This document shows, one piece after another, positions 21,579 to 30,613 of a DNA stretch of 64,000 bases. The stretch's first letter is position 1. Every line of letters starts with the position of its first letter. A program made the translations under genes and the position numbers. The notes under the pieces were generated by a model. It was not told the DNA's origin. It searched no databases and worked only from the letters and a program-made list of their open reading frames with translations. Origin of the DNA: Leptospirales bacterium (GTDB lineage: Bacteria > Spirochaetota > Leptospiria > Leptospirales > Leptonemataceae); contig JAEUSB010000003.1 of the NCBI GenBank assembly GCA_016788865.1, positions 1-64,000 of the forward strand, given 5' to 3'.

Positions 21579-22751
21579 ATGATACTGCACAGCATGCACA
21601 TAAAGCGAGCCGCGTTGGCCTTCACGTTACTTGTTTGCTTCTCATCCCTGGTGGCTTGTCGTGCTTCAAGCAACTGCTCGGATTCAGATGCACGCTGCGA
21701 CGCGCTTATCGCAGGATTGCTTTTTATCCCTTACTGGAAACCCGTGGCGCGGGTTGCGTACAGCACCAACTCAGCCACCAATTCCGTAATGGCGGTTAAG
21801 ATCGATTCTAAAACCGGCGCAGTCGCGTCCATAGCCGGTTCCTTTTCTGCAGGAACTGCACCTAACGTTGTTGTTGCGGATTCTTCCGCAAAGTTCCTCT
21901 ATTGCGCCAGCTTTACTTCTGATACGGTCTCCGTGTTTGCTATCAATGAGGGTTCCGGTACTCTGACATTGGTTCAAACCGTTAACACTCCGGGCGGTTC
22001 AAACCCGGCCGGACTCGTTCTATTTTCCGATTTTCTCATGGTGAGTCAACGCACGGCCAACCAGGTTCAGGTTTACCGGCGCGATCCGTCCACCGGTATG
22101 CTTACGATTCATGGTTCCGCCGTTGCTGCGGGCACGGAGCCTCGACATGGCGTTGTTCACCCGAATGGGCGTTTCATTTACGTTGGTCTTGAGAACGGAG
22201 CTCTGGGGGTTGGCCGACTAACTGCGAATAACGGCACTCTGACATATGGCGGCAATATTGCCCTTACAGGCGGGGCAACGAACCTTTACACAGTGACAAT
22301 CACCTACGACGGTCGGTTCGTGATAGCAAGTGCTCTCGGTGGAAGCAGAACGTGGGTCTACAGCGTCGATCAAACCACCGGTGCTCTTACCGAGGTGTAT
22401 TCCGTTGCAGCAACCAGTACGGTTTCACACGGGATTGTCGCGCATCCCTATTTGCCAGTAGTCTACCTTGGCTTTGACAGCGTATCTTCCAATATTGAAG
22501 CATTTCAGATTTCAAACAGCGGTGCGCTGACGCTTCTTTCAACGATCACTGTCGCAGCGGGATTCAACCGGGGGCTGGCTGTAGATCCGCAGGGAGGCTT
22601 TCTGTATTCTGTAAATTCTTCGCAAGGTTTTGTCCTGGCACCACTGAGTCCTTCAACAGGAGCATTCACGACTGGGAGTGCCAGTGCCGTTGCTCCAGGT
22701 GGTACACCCGTTCACGTGACGCTTGCGACTTCCTATCAGGCCTTCTGGTAG
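21579..22751 (+). CDS. Lactonase-like seven-bladed beta-propeller lipoprotein (390 aa)
   Basis: GAGGAGG four bases before the ATG is a strong ribosome-binding site. The signal peptide ends in lipobox SLVAC. The mature protein consists of repeats of about 45 residues with the YVYVAN / DxxTGxL / HPxGRFxY pattern of the 6-phosphogluconolactonase-like (lactonase) family, for example VYRRDPSTGMLTIHGSAVAA and HGVVHPNGRFIYVGLENG. Seven units fit the length. In the cytoplasmic Pgl enzyme this fold hydrolyses a sugar lactone, but an exported lipoprotein has no access to that substrate, so a binding role is more likely. A similar blade type occurs in the remnant at 18121-18322. Confidence 0.85.
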   Translation: MILHSMHIKRAALAFTLLVCFSSLVACRASSNCSDSDARCDALIAGLLFIPYWKPVARVAYSTNSATNSVMAVKIDSKTGAVASIAGSFSAGTAPNVVVADSSAKFLYCASFTSDTVSVFAINEGSGTLTLVQTVNTPGGSNPAGLVLFSDFLMVSQRTANQVQVYRRDPSTGMLTIHGSAVAAGTEPRHGVVHPNGRFIYVGLENGALGVGRLTANNGTLTYGGNIALTGGATNLYTVTITYDGRFVIASALGGSRTWVYSVDQTTGALTEVYSVAATSTVSHGIVAHPYLPVVYLGFDSVSSNIEAFQISNSGALTLLSTITVAAGFNRGLAVDPQGGFLYSVNSSQGFVLAPLSPSTGAFTTGSASAVAPGGTPVHVTLATSYQAFW

Positions 22752-22784
22752 CTTCTTCTGGGTCACAATTATTACGAGGGTTGT

Positions 22785-22799
22785 CCAGGCAACGCCTGG
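22785..22799. terminator. Weak hairpin between convergent genes
   Basis: CCAGGC AAC GCCTGG, a perfect 6-bp stem, lies between the stop codons of two convergent genes. No T tract follows, so terminator function is only suggested by position. Confidence 0.35.
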
Positions 22800-22806
22800 G
22801 CCCGGT

Positions 22807-23793
22807 CTAGAATACAAGCTTGTATGACAGGTCGTGGCCAATCCTTTCTGAGAATTTACGCACAGACTTCGCAGTCATTGCTTCGCTAATTCCTGATGGC
22901 AATAGAGTGAGAAGCCATCCTGCAAGGGGGAGTTGTTCCCCCTTCACTCGCGCAAAGAAGGGGGGAGCAGTGTAATTGATCTTTGCTTCCAGCTTACCTG
23001 TGTCTTGAAGAAACTTGTAGAGCTTTCTAAATAGGATAAAAGAAGAATCCGCGTAGTGCGCTGACCAGTTGCTCACTGGAATGAAATCTGTGAGATGGAT
23101 GAGCTGATAGTTCAGCTGAATCCAGAAGTCTTTGCCGGACATCATAATAGGCTCATTGTCGATCACTCGGTGAAAGTGAACCTCCTTGAGGGAATCTCTG
23201 CGTGCGGCATTCTCTTGCAATTCCACAAAGAGCGCATTGTCGTATAGCAGGCGTAATACGGAAGGAAAGGCTTGCACGTGATTCCATTCGTCAGGGCTCA
23301 TCAAGGGTTTGAGACGCGGAATTTTCTCCTTACCCATGGCGAACGTATTGGTCCCTGTTCCAAGTATGGAGTGCAGAAGCATCACCAGTGCCGAGTGTCC
23401 CGGAAAATAGTGATGAGTATACTCGTAGCAATAGTACAGATGATCGAGGAACGAACCGTCCGCATGTTCCACATCAAAATCGCACTCTTCTGTTAGGAAG
23501 CGGAGAAGCTTTTCGTCGATTGGCGGAAGCTTTTTGGATTGCGATTTGGCGCGGTATTCTTGCTCAATGGAACGCGCAGCTTCTGCATCCCAGGACACGT
23601 CTTTGGCAATTCTAGTCTGGATCACAAGGCGCGGCAGGCTGCCTTCCAGTGTATTGAAGATGGTCCTGTTAAGGTCAAAATTCTGAATGGGCCGGACGTG
23701 AGTCAGAAGAGCGTGGTCGGCGATCCCTCCCCTGGCTATGGCGGCCTTTCTTTGATGGCTGTGCTCCGGTACTGTGCCTGCGCTTTGTTTCAT
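22807..23793 (-). CDS. Cytoplasmic protein of unknown function (328 aa)
   Basis: No signal peptide or membrane span. The ATG at 23793 has AAAGG about 13 bases upstream; an in-frame TTG at 23820 would add nine residues. The chain is rich in aromatic and charged residues and mainly helical, with a central HHYFPGHSALVMLLHS stretch and several His residues (YTHHYFPGH) that could bind metal or cofactor. No known family recognised. It is divergent from the next gene, the starts being about 100 bases apart, so the pair may share a regulatory region. Confidence 0.7.
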   Translation of the reverse strand: MKQSAGTVPEHSHQRKAAIARGGIADHALLTHVRPIQNFDLNRTIFNTLEGSLPRLVIQTRIAKDVSWDAEAARSIEQEYRAKSQSKKLPPIDEKLLRFLTEECDFDVEHADGSFLDHLYYCYEYTHHYFPGHSALVMLLHSILGTGTNTFAMGKEKIPRLKPLMSPDEWNHVQAFPSVLRLLYDNALFVELQENAARRDSLKEVHFHRVIDNEPIMMSGKDFWIQLNYQLIHLTDFIPVSNWSAHYADSSFILFRKLYKFLQDTGKLEAKINYTAPPFFARVKGEQLPLAGWLLTLLPSGISEAMTAKSVRKFSERIGHDLSYKLVF

Positions 23794-23896
23794 GGTAGTT
23801 GAATTGCCTTTCTCTGCCAACTGTCAACTCTTTGGACACTCGATTGCCTGCCTGGAAAGGGTTGTCTTATCCTGCGCAGAATTGCCCCTGGATTTG

Positions 23897-24577
23897 ATGT
23901 CAACGGCTGGCGCGAATCTATATCAGGTCCACGACAATGGTGGACGACCCTTTACCGTTCTTGTGGAAGGTCCGTCCGGCGCGCAGCGTGTTTCCGTTTA
24001 TCATACTCGCGCAGACCGAACGGAAGGCTACCCGGTCTACTATGATCTAGAAGTGTACCAGGATTCACCGCCCCGGCCAGAAGAGCTCGCCATTTCCTGG
24101 GAGAAAGTACCGCGCGTTTGGATTGCCGGTTGTCCTTCGATGTACGCAGGCGAAGAAGAATCGTTGGGAAATTCGCTGCTCATCAAGTTGCCCAACTCAG
24201 AATCCACGCCTGGCAATAACTCCTATGTGCACATTGGTGTCAGTATTTTCAAATTCACTACGGTGGATCCAATCACCGCTTTCGATAGTCCCATTGACAA
24301 TAACGATGTAACATATCCGGCAGCACTCTCGAATAGTGAGACATTCTTCCTTGGAGATCAACAAAGACTCCCGCGCTCTTTAATCAAAGCTCTCGGACCA
24401 GTCGAGGAAAACATGAAGCATCTGCCGGTAGAAGCGCTCGAATGGATCTTCATTCATGAAGCATTGTATGGCTCGCCGGAAGAGCAGAAGCTCTGGCGAA
24501 AAAGTGATTCCGGATTCAACCCGCAGGCAAAACCGCTTGAAGGGTATGAGGAACTCGTTGCGCGGCCAGAGAATTAG
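23897..24577 (+). CDS. Cytoplasmic protein of unknown function (226 aa)
   Basis: The frame is open from 23774, but that N-terminal part overlaps the start of the divergent gene and looks non-coding; the ATG at 23897 (MSTAGANLYQVHDNGGRPF) is preferred. The product is acidic and beta-rich, with an opening YQVHDNGGRPFTVLVEG reminiscent of small beta-barrel domains and a central WIAGCPSMYAGEE segment. No signal peptide. No family recognised. Its last four bases overlap the end of the convergent membrane protein gene. Confidence 0.65.
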   Translation: MSTAGANLYQVHDNGGRPFTVLVEGPSGAQRVSVYHTRADRTEGYPVYYDLEVYQDSPPRPEELAISWEKVPRVWIAGCPSMYAGEEESLGNSLLIKLPNSESTPGNNSYVHIGVSIFKFTTVDPITAFDSPIDNNDVTYPAALSNSETFFLGDQQRLPRSLIKALGPVEENMKHLPVEALEWIFIHEALYGSPEEQKLWRKSDSGFNPQAKPLEGYEELVARPEN

Positions 24578-25152
24578 ACCAGGATCTTTCTAAGCGCTGT
24601 TCCCATCATCCACATCGAAATTGCGAGTGCGTAGTGATACAGGTCGACGCGCCGCAACTTCCAGATCTCCCCTGATGAACCAATTGCGAGTCCGGCCACG
24701 ATCAGAACAATCGCGCCGCCAATTGCAAGCACGCCAGCAACGGAAACCATCGATCGAACTCCTGCAACAATTATGATTAGAGCCCCGATTCCACCAATCA
24801 CCGTCGCATAAAAAGGAATTGGAAAAACAAATCGATTCACGAGGCATACAGCCAGCAAAGCAACGCCAGCAGCTTCAAGCTGCAAAGTCGTAACCGGGAC
24901 GCGAAAGACCGCGTGGGCAAAACTCAAACCGAGTAGCGGAATACCAACCTGGCCTGCCATGGCAGAAAGCGTTGAATGTACTGGAACTATCCCCGGGAAT
25001 ACGGAAAAGCGGAGAACGCCGGCGAATGCGGCAGCGCCGGTAAGGAGAAAGGCAATTGCTCCAGGGCGCAAGCCAGCATTGTACACAATCCAGGCGGCCC
25101 AGAAAGAAACCACGGCCAACACCCCATCCGAAAGAACCGTTGAAAGCTGCAT
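24574..25152 (-). CDS. Multi-pass membrane protein, unknown function (192 aa)
   Basis: About six hydrophobic segments of 17-22 residues, separated by short polar turns, cover nearly the whole chain; Gly and Ala are abundant within them (for example ATVIGGIGALIIIVAGV). Charged residues are few (GLRPG near residue 30, KLRRVDLYH near 165). No transporter signature is visible. The last 20 residues include WMMGTALRK. It ends overlapping the convergent gene at 24577 and begins about 215 bases from the ECF sigma gene, which is divergent from it. Confidence 0.72.
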   Translation of the reverse strand: MQLSTVLSDGVLAVVSFWAAWIVYNAGLRPGAIAFLLTGAAAFAGVLRFSVFPGIVPVHSTLSAMAGQVGIPLLGLSFAHAVFRVPVTTLQLEAAGVALLAVCLVNRFVFPIPFYATVIGGIGALIIIVAGVRSMVSVAGVLAIGGAIVLIVAGLAIGSSGEIWKLRRVDLYHYALAISMWMMGTALRKILV

Positions 25153-25368
25153 TCTGCTTTATCACTACGGGGTTTCGGTTGTCTACAAAAACAGGGGGGA
25201 GAAGGCACCTAACGGTCCCAACCGGTAGGGATTCAGGAATAGCGTCCTCGCGTTTCACTTTTTGTGCGTTTTTTTTTGGGTGCCGAGTTTCGATTTTGCT
25301 CGTCGTTTCTTCATAGTGCTGGCGAAAAAAGATACTCTTCGCCGGTTGCGTGAGGAGTTTGGAAGATC

Positions 25369-25887
25369 TTGAGACCCCTTGAGATAGAAGAGGTTTACCG
25401 TGACGTTCGTGATCGGCTCTGGAGCTACATCAACTCAATTGTCCGGGATAGCGATGCGAGCGAGGATATCTTCCAGCGTGCCTGGCTGAAAGTGCTGCCG
25501 GTCATCTCAAAAAAGGGCCTGGACCGTGAATCTCTTGTCCCTTATCTCTTCGGGATTGCTCGAAACGAGTGCATGGACCATTTCAGGCGCCGTACGCGCG
25601 AACTCCGTGCGCTCGAAAAAATTGCTACGCCACAGGCAACGGCGGCCGCAGATGAATCCGGCGACATTCGAGATGCAATCGACGATTGCCTGAACAACGC
25701 TGCACTGGCTGAGTCAAGGCGGGAAATGCTCCGCCTCCGATTGATTGGGCAGCTGTCTATGGAAGAAATTGCGTCGATTTTGAAGCTATCACGATCCACG
25801 GCGTACCGAGAGCTCGAGGCAGGGCTTCAGTTTCTGGCAGCGGCACTCGAAAGAGCCGGTATTGGACGTGAAATTCTGCAAAAATAA
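25369..25887 (+). CDS. ECF-type RNA polymerase sigma factor (172 aa)
   Basis: Sigma-70 region 2 spans residues about 10-75, with DASEDIFQRAWLKVL (core binding and -10 melting) and YLFGIARNECMDHFRRR. Region 4 spans about 120-165, with LRLIGQLSMEEIASILKLSR and STAYRELEAG forming the -35 helix-turn-helix. Regions 1 and 3 are absent, as in ECF factors. The start is a TTG after GAGGAG. The next two genes, a FecR-like membrane protein and a lipoprotein, follow within about 60 and 9 bases. This arrangement suggests a cell-surface or envelope-stress signalling unit in which the second product restrains the sigma factor. Confidence 0.93.
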   Translation: MRPLEIEEVYRDVRDRLWSYINSIVRDSDASEDIFQRAWLKVLPVISKKGLDRESLVPYLFGIARNECMDHFRRRTRELRALEKIATPQATAAADESGDIRDAIDDCLNNAALAESRREMLRLRLIGQLSMEEIASILKLSRSTAYRELEAGLQFLAAALERAGIGREILQK

Positions 25888-25946
25888 TGAGATGAAAGGG
25901 CAATTGGAGCGTTGAGATTTTGGAAGAAGCAGGAAACAGGGCAAGA

Positions 25947-26864
25947 ATGGACGAAATGATCAAAACCTTGCTTGAGCGCCCACCCGGTCAATGGCCGGCC
26001 GGGGTCCGTCGTGCTGTGTCTGAATCCCCTCCTGAATCGGTGGATGCAAAAGTCCTCGCCGCGATACGTGCTATGCCAGAGCCATCCGGTTTTCAGATAG
26101 TTCGGTACCGGTTTCATTTTGCCGCCGCAGCGACCGTGGTTCTTGCCTTCCTGGCCTTTCTCTGGTTCCCCAATACCGGAGCCGATTTGCGAATGCAACA
26201 TTCGGGTGCGGCGATTCTTGAGCGTGAGGGCAAAGTCATCGCATTAGATACAGTCAGAAGCGAGGATATCCTGACGACCGGTCCCCGAGCTTCTGTCGTA
26301 TTGACCCAGGATGCCAGGGTCTTTCGTCTTCTGGCCGATTCTCGAATCAAACTGAAGAACACGAGCCCTTTGCGGATTGAACTGGTGGAAGGTGGCCTTC
26401 TTCTGGATTCCGGTGGACAACACGACTTTGTAGTTTTGTGGCAGGGAGCGGAGTTTCGGCCGCTGGGTACCCAGGCAAAGTTCGAAGTTCACGGCGACAG
26501 ACTGGAAATCTCCGTAGTGTCCGGCGCTTTCTCCCTCCAAAAATACTCAACGACAGAAACCATTCAGGCGAACCAAACCATCCGGATTTTCCGAGATGCA
26601 ATAACCAGGAGCAATTTGAGTTCCGCAGAACTTCAAGCAATCGAACGTGAGCTTGTGGCCCTCAAAGACGTTTCCAGGGAAGATATGTCATCGCTTGAAT
26701 CCATAAAGAGATTTTATGGCTCAATTCAGTCTGTTCGGATGCGCGACGGAAAAACAATGGTGGGATTCTACTTCGTTAGAAATGGGCAACCGTTCTTGCA
26801 TACGATCGACGGGGTGATCCCCCTGCTTTCAAAACAAATTGAAGAGGTCCGTCCGGTCCAGTAG
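25947..26864 (+). CDS. FecR-domain single-span membrane protein, probable anti-sigma regulator (305 aa)
   Basis: The cytoplasmic N-terminus (about residues 1-50) holds ERPPGQWPAGVRRAVSE and ESVDAKVLAAIRAMPEPS, similar to anti-sigma tails. One membrane segment lies near residues 60-82 (AAAATVVLAFLAFLW). The periplasmic part (about 85-225) is FecR-like: it contains ILTTGPRASVVLTQDARVFR and VEGGLLLDSG, the beta-solenoid-like FecR repeats. A C-terminal small domain has DGKTMVGFYFVRNGQPFLHT. The start is ambiguous between a TTG at 25920 and the ATG at 25947. Its place right after an ECF sigma gene makes it the likely anti-sigma factor or signal transducer. Confidence 0.82.
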   Translation: MDEMIKTLLERPPGQWPAGVRRAVSESPPESVDAKVLAAIRAMPEPSGFQIVRYRFHFAAAATVVLAFLAFLWFPNTGADLRMQHSGAAILEREGKVIALDTVRSEDILTTGPRASVVLTQDARVFRLLADSRIKLKNTSPLRIELVEGGLLLDSGGQHDFVVLWQGAEFRPLGTQAKFEVHGDRLEISVVSGAFSLQKYSTTETIQANQTIRIFRDAITRSNLSSAELQAIERELVALKDVSREDMSSLESIKRFYGSIQSVRMRDGKTMVGFYFVRNGQPFLHTIDGVIPLLSKQIEEVRPVQ

Positions 26865-26872
26865 GTCTGTGT

Positions 26873-27535
26873 ATGCAATGTTTCGTCAGCAATTTTGCGT
26901 CTCGCAGGAAGCTACAGTGTCTTGTTTTATTCCTTCTGAGTGCAGGATTCGCATCCTGCACCATACAGAAGTTTCAAGCGCCTGCACAGCATGCCACAAT
27001 TCTCCTGGAAACGCCAGTGAACGACAAGTGCCGCGAGCACACGGCGCAGCATCGCTACTACCTCCTGTTTGGAGCTATTCCGGTTCACGTTCCGCCTCTG
27101 GTATTTCCGGATAACACGCACTCGTATCGCATAACAGAACGGTCCACGGTGGGGGACGCCTTCTTTACCGCCATACTGGGGTTCTTCATAACATTGCGCC
27201 GTGACACCATTGTGCTTGAGATTTGCGATTCGTCAATGCTGGTAATTTCATCTGAGAAGTTGAAGCGACAGATCGAAGAAGAGCGCGAAAAGGTAAATCA
27301 GGAGGTTGCCAGGAAGCAGGAAGAGAAATTGAATGCAATCCTGGATGCCCTGAAGCCAGATCCAAACCTACCAGAACTGCAGGCAGTATTCCTAAAGAGC
27401 GGAGAAATTCTCAGGGGTGAGATCTCTGAAACGACTACAACAGAGATTCTAATCAAGATCAATGGGAGCGAACCGCGAAAGATCCTTAGAACAGACATTG
27501 TTCGCATTGTTTACCTTTCAAAAGAGCAATCCTGA
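26873..27535 (+). CDS. Lipoprotein with C-terminal SH3-like motif, in ECF operon (220 aa)
   Basis: A long signal sequence (Arg/Lys-containing n-region, then LVLFLLSAGFASC) ends in a lipobox. The mature part opens with a domain around KCREHTAQHRYYLLFGAIPV similar to spirochaete lipoproteins of unknown role, then a coiled coil rich in Glu/Lys (about residues 127-155, EKLKRQIEEEREKVNQEVAR), then a short beta domain with FLKSGEILRGEISETTTTE. That last motif is built like the C-terminus of the preceding FecR-like protein (hydrophobic-x-DG/SG-x-x-hydrophobic-x-G). The shared module and 9-base spacing suggest the two proteins work together in one envelope-sensing unit. Confidence 0.75.
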   Translation: MQCFVSNFASRRKLQCLVLFLLSAGFASCTIQKFQAPAQHATILLETPVNDKCREHTAQHRYYLLFGAIPVHVPPLVFPDNTHSYRITERSTVGDAFFTAILGFFITLRRDTIVLEICDSSMLVISSEKLKRQIEEEREKVNQEVARKQEEKLNAILDALKPDPNLPELQAVFLKSGEILRGEISETTTTEILIKINGSEPRKILRTDIVRIVYLSKEQS

Positions 27536-27693
27536 GCAATTGGCGAGCACTCACCACAGGCCCATGCTTCACCGGCACCTGATCTGCCGTTAAGTGGCGT
27601 TCATGTCGTCGAAAGTGCTCATTTTTCCTGAGACACTTACCTCGCGGCCGCATACTACTCTTGTTGGACGATTTCAACAGGAGGTTTATACAT

Positions 27694-30480
27694 ATGTCAC
27701 TGGTACGAAATCTACGGAGGGGGAGCGCATTTTTCATTGTTTTAATGACGATTGCGATGCTTGCCCAATGTTCAAAAGATAAACACGGCGATAGCCAATT
27801 CTTGCTTTTCAGCGCCCCACAGGCTTCTGCCGGGCAAATTCCCGGTTTTGATCCTGCCAATCCTGCGAGTTCGGTCTCCCAGCACGTATCTGCTGCAAGC
27901 GGCGGCACATTGTACCTGAACAATGAGGTCACGCTCACGATTCCTCCGGGATCCCTTTCCGAGGATACAACGATCGAAATCAAGAAACTGGCTCAGATTC
28001 CCGACGCAGATCGTCAGGGATTTACAGCATTCTCGCAGGCTTACGAACTTCTTCCAGAGGGGACAACTTTTGATCCGTCAAAGCCGGCTCGCCTGAGCGT
28101 TCGCTATGACAATGCTAAAATGGCTGCGGATCTCCTGGATCCAGCCCAAGGCCAAATAATGTATCTCAATGAGCAAATGAATGCTTACGTCGGGGTCCCG
28201 AACTCCGTTGATACAGACACGGCAGTCATTAACGCCGAGATCACGCACTTCACAATCTATATGCCGGTCGCCAAATCGTTCGCCGCGATCAGCAGCGGGC
28301 CGACCGTAATGATCCTCGATACAATGCCGGTCTCCGCGCAGGTAGTTGTTGGCGCTCCTGTATACGTGCGAGCGCAAGTAACTCACCCCCAGGCCGCTAC
28401 TGGCGGTTCTGTGGCCAGTGTTCAGCTGACGTACACTATCAAGGGCCAAACCCCAAAAACGGTTATCATGCAGCCTGAGAAAGTCCCCGATCCAAACTAT
28501 ACACCAACCACAGCCTCAAATGACATTTACGGTTTTGTTATTCCGTCGGGCGAATGGGGTAGTAATCCATGCGGGGTTGTTGGAGTTGGAAATGAAATAG
28601 ATCTACAGGTTGTAGCTTACGACAACGGGGGAAAAGTTGCAGGACCGGTGAACTATGCGGTCAATACCACTCGGGTCCTGACGCCAGGAAGCTCCTCGCT
28701 CCAAACAACCGGCACATCGAACGTTATCACAGCAGGCTATACTAGAACGTATCGAGTTCGAGCTAACTACCGGAACTCTTGTGCCGGAGGTCAGGTCGCA
28801 GCAACACTTCCTGCTGATCCATCTACGGTATCAGTACCAGCGTCCCCCGGAGACGTTGATGTCGCAGTCTATCCCGGGTACTCCACGATTGCGGTTACGC
28901 CCAAAAGGACTCTTAAGGACACGAACCAACTAACGGATCCGACCAAGGCATACACTCTCAATGTTGCGTTTGCACCAGCGGATCTGCCATTTGCGTCCTT
29001 CAAGGTAATGCCAGGCTCAATCGTAAGTATGGAGATTCTTGATACAAACGGAAATTCCATCAGCGGGCCAATTACAGTTCCCGGCAGAAGCACCTACCAA
29101 CTGGATGCACGCGGTGTTGATGTCTTCGGAAACCAAGTCGCGATCTACCCTTCGTGGAGCGTTGATCCATCCATAGGAACAGTCGCTGCTGACGGAACGG
29201 TATCCATTCAGAATAACGCGACGCTTGCTGGCATTAGTGCTTCGTTTGGTATTCTCAGTGCGCCGCCGATCCAGATGAACGTAATTCCACGTTATACGGT
29301 CACCGCGAATGTGACTGGATTGGTAGGTAGTACTACCCTTGAGTTAAATGGTGTCACTGAACCCGCTGCAATTACCTCAAACGGTAGCTACGTCCTTCAG
29401 GGTTTTGTGGCTGATTTCACGACGCCAACCGTTATGGCAGCCGTCCAGCCCTTCATGGGCGCATGTCACGCCGACAATACTCAATTCGTTGGAAGCGCAG
29501 ACATTGTAGTCAATGTGAAATGCTTCCAGTTGCAGGGAAATAGCATTGTGGGCTCGGCTCCTACTGCCATTGGCTTTTCAAGTTTCGCAGGTTCCGGAGC
29601 CGCTGGAAGCACCGATGCTTTTGGGAGCTTCGCGAGTTTTAACAACCCGTACAGCATGACGACAGACGGAAAGTATCTCTATGTAACCGAAACCTCGGGG
29701 AATAGAATCCGCAGAATCAACGCAACGGATGGGAAGGTTGACACAGTTGCCGGCGGCGCTTCCGGATACCTGGACGGAATTGGTGCCGCGGCGCGCTTCA
29801 GCAGCCCTGTGGGCATCACGACAGACGGCACCGCCTTGTATGTAGCGGAATCCGGGAATTGCGATGTTCGCAGGATTGATTTGCGGACAAAGAATGTGAC
29901 CACCCTTGCAGGAAGCGCTGGAAGTTGCAGTGCCCTGGACGGTACCGGTACGGCAGCTCGATTTAGCACACCGCAGGGCGTCGTCACGGACGGGACGCAC
30001 GTTTACGTTGCAGATGCCGGAGCCCATGCAATTCGCAAAGTTCACATTGCAAGTAGAATCGTAAGCGCCGTGGCTGGCTTGTATGGCACTGCCGGAAACG
30101 CTGACTCCAACGTTTCGACGTCCGTGCGATTCAATACGCCTCACCTTATCACCGCTGACGCCACGCACTTGTACGTTGGAGACTATTACAACTATAGTGT
30201 TCGCAAAGTTCCAAAGACGATGTCTGGTCCCTCGACAATTACGCTTGCGATCCTCTCGCCGGGCGAGTCTCCGGGTGGAATGACCTTCATTGGAGGTGAG
30301 CTGTTTCTCACGGCGCATGATTCAGGGTTTACTCGGGATGTTATTCGGATGGATCCGGTCACCGGGTCATTCACCACAATTTTCAATTGGGGTACCCATG
30401 GTTTCGGCATCACTTCGCCGGATGGGTCGCGACTTTTCTTCACCAGCTATGCTGGCCACAGCATCAATGTGACGAACTAG
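27694..30480 (+). CDS. Large lipoprotein: ZU5-like, Ig-like and NHL-propeller domains (928 aa)
   Basis: A perfect AGGAGGT ribosome-binding site lies 9 bases before this ATG; the frame is open further upstream but has no better start. The signal peptide ends in lipobox MLAQC. Residues about 55-165 contain GGTLYLNNEVTLTIPPGSLS, a ZU5-like domain. About 190-600 is beta-rich with Ig-like or Big-type repeats (SWSVDPSIGTVAADGTVSIQ is Big2-like). From about 640 to the end are NHL-type propeller blades, each with DGT.LYVAE/D...IR+ motifs such as TDGKYLYVTETSGNRIRRIN. Likely a surface-exposed adhesin- or sensor-like protein. A strong terminator follows about 80 bases after the stop. Confidence 0.85.
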   Translation: MSLVRNLRRGSAFFIVLMTIAMLAQCSKDKHGDSQFLLFSAPQASAGQIPGFDPANPASSVSQHVSAASGGTLYLNNEVTLTIPPGSLSEDTTIEIKKLAQIPDADRQGFTAFSQAYELLPEGTTFDPSKPARLSVRYDNAKMAADLLDPAQGQIMYLNEQMNAYVGVPNSVDTDTAVINAEITHFTIYMPVAKSFAAISSGPTVMILDTMPVSAQVVVGAPVYVRAQVTHPQAATGGSVASVQLTYTIKGQTPKTVIMQPEKVPDPNYTPTTASNDIYGFVIPSGEWGSNPCGVVGVGNEIDLQVVAYDNGGKVAGPVNYAVNTTRVLTPGSSSLQTTGTSNVITAGYTRTYRVRANYRNSCAGGQVAATLPADPSTVSVPASPGDVDVAVYPGYSTIAVTPKRTLKDTNQLTDPTKAYTLNVAFAPADLPFASFKVMPGSIVSMEILDTNGNSISGPITVPGRSTYQLDARGVDVFGNQVAIYPSWSVDPSIGTVAADGTVSIQNNATLAGISASFGILSAPPIQMNVIPRYTVTANVTGLVGSTTLELNGVTEPAAITSNGSYVLQGFVADFTTPTVMAAVQPFMGACHADNTQFVGSADIVVNVKCFQLQGNSIVGSAPTAIGFSSFAGSGAAGSTDAFGSFASFNNPYSMTTDGKYLYVTETSGNRIRRINATDGKVDTVAGGASGYLDGIGAAARFSSPVGITTDGTALYVAESGNCDVRRIDLRTKNVTTLAGSAGSCSALDGTGTAARFSTPQGVVTDGTHVYVADAGAHAIRKVHIASRIVSAVAGLYGTAGNADSNVSTSVRFNTPHLITADATHLYVGDYYNYSVRKVPKTMSGPSTITLAILSPGESPGGMTFIGGELFLTAHDSGFTRDVIRMDPVTGSFTTIFNWGTHGFGITSPDGSRLFFTSYAGHSINVTN

Positions 30481-30562
30481 ACTGCAAGCAGTCGACCGGG
30501 TAATGGAAACCCCGGTTGAGTCTCAGTGGTCAACGGCACTGATGTTTCCCTGATCCTTCCTC

Positions 30563-30590
30563 AAACCCGTCGCTCTGACGGGTTTTCTTT
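30563..30590 (+). terminator. Rho-independent terminator after large propeller lipoprotein
   Basis: Stem AAACCCGTC (30563-30571) / GACGGGTTT (30577-30585), loop GCTCT, followed by TCTTTTTCC. A stable 9-bp hairpin with a T tract. Confidence 0.9.
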
Positions 30591-30613
30591 TTCCAGGAAG
30601 TCCCTTTTTGCCG

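Noticed and set aside
23774-23896. Upstream extension of the 226-residue protein gene
   Set aside because: It overlaps the start of a divergent gene, and its translation has no signal peptide or conserved character.
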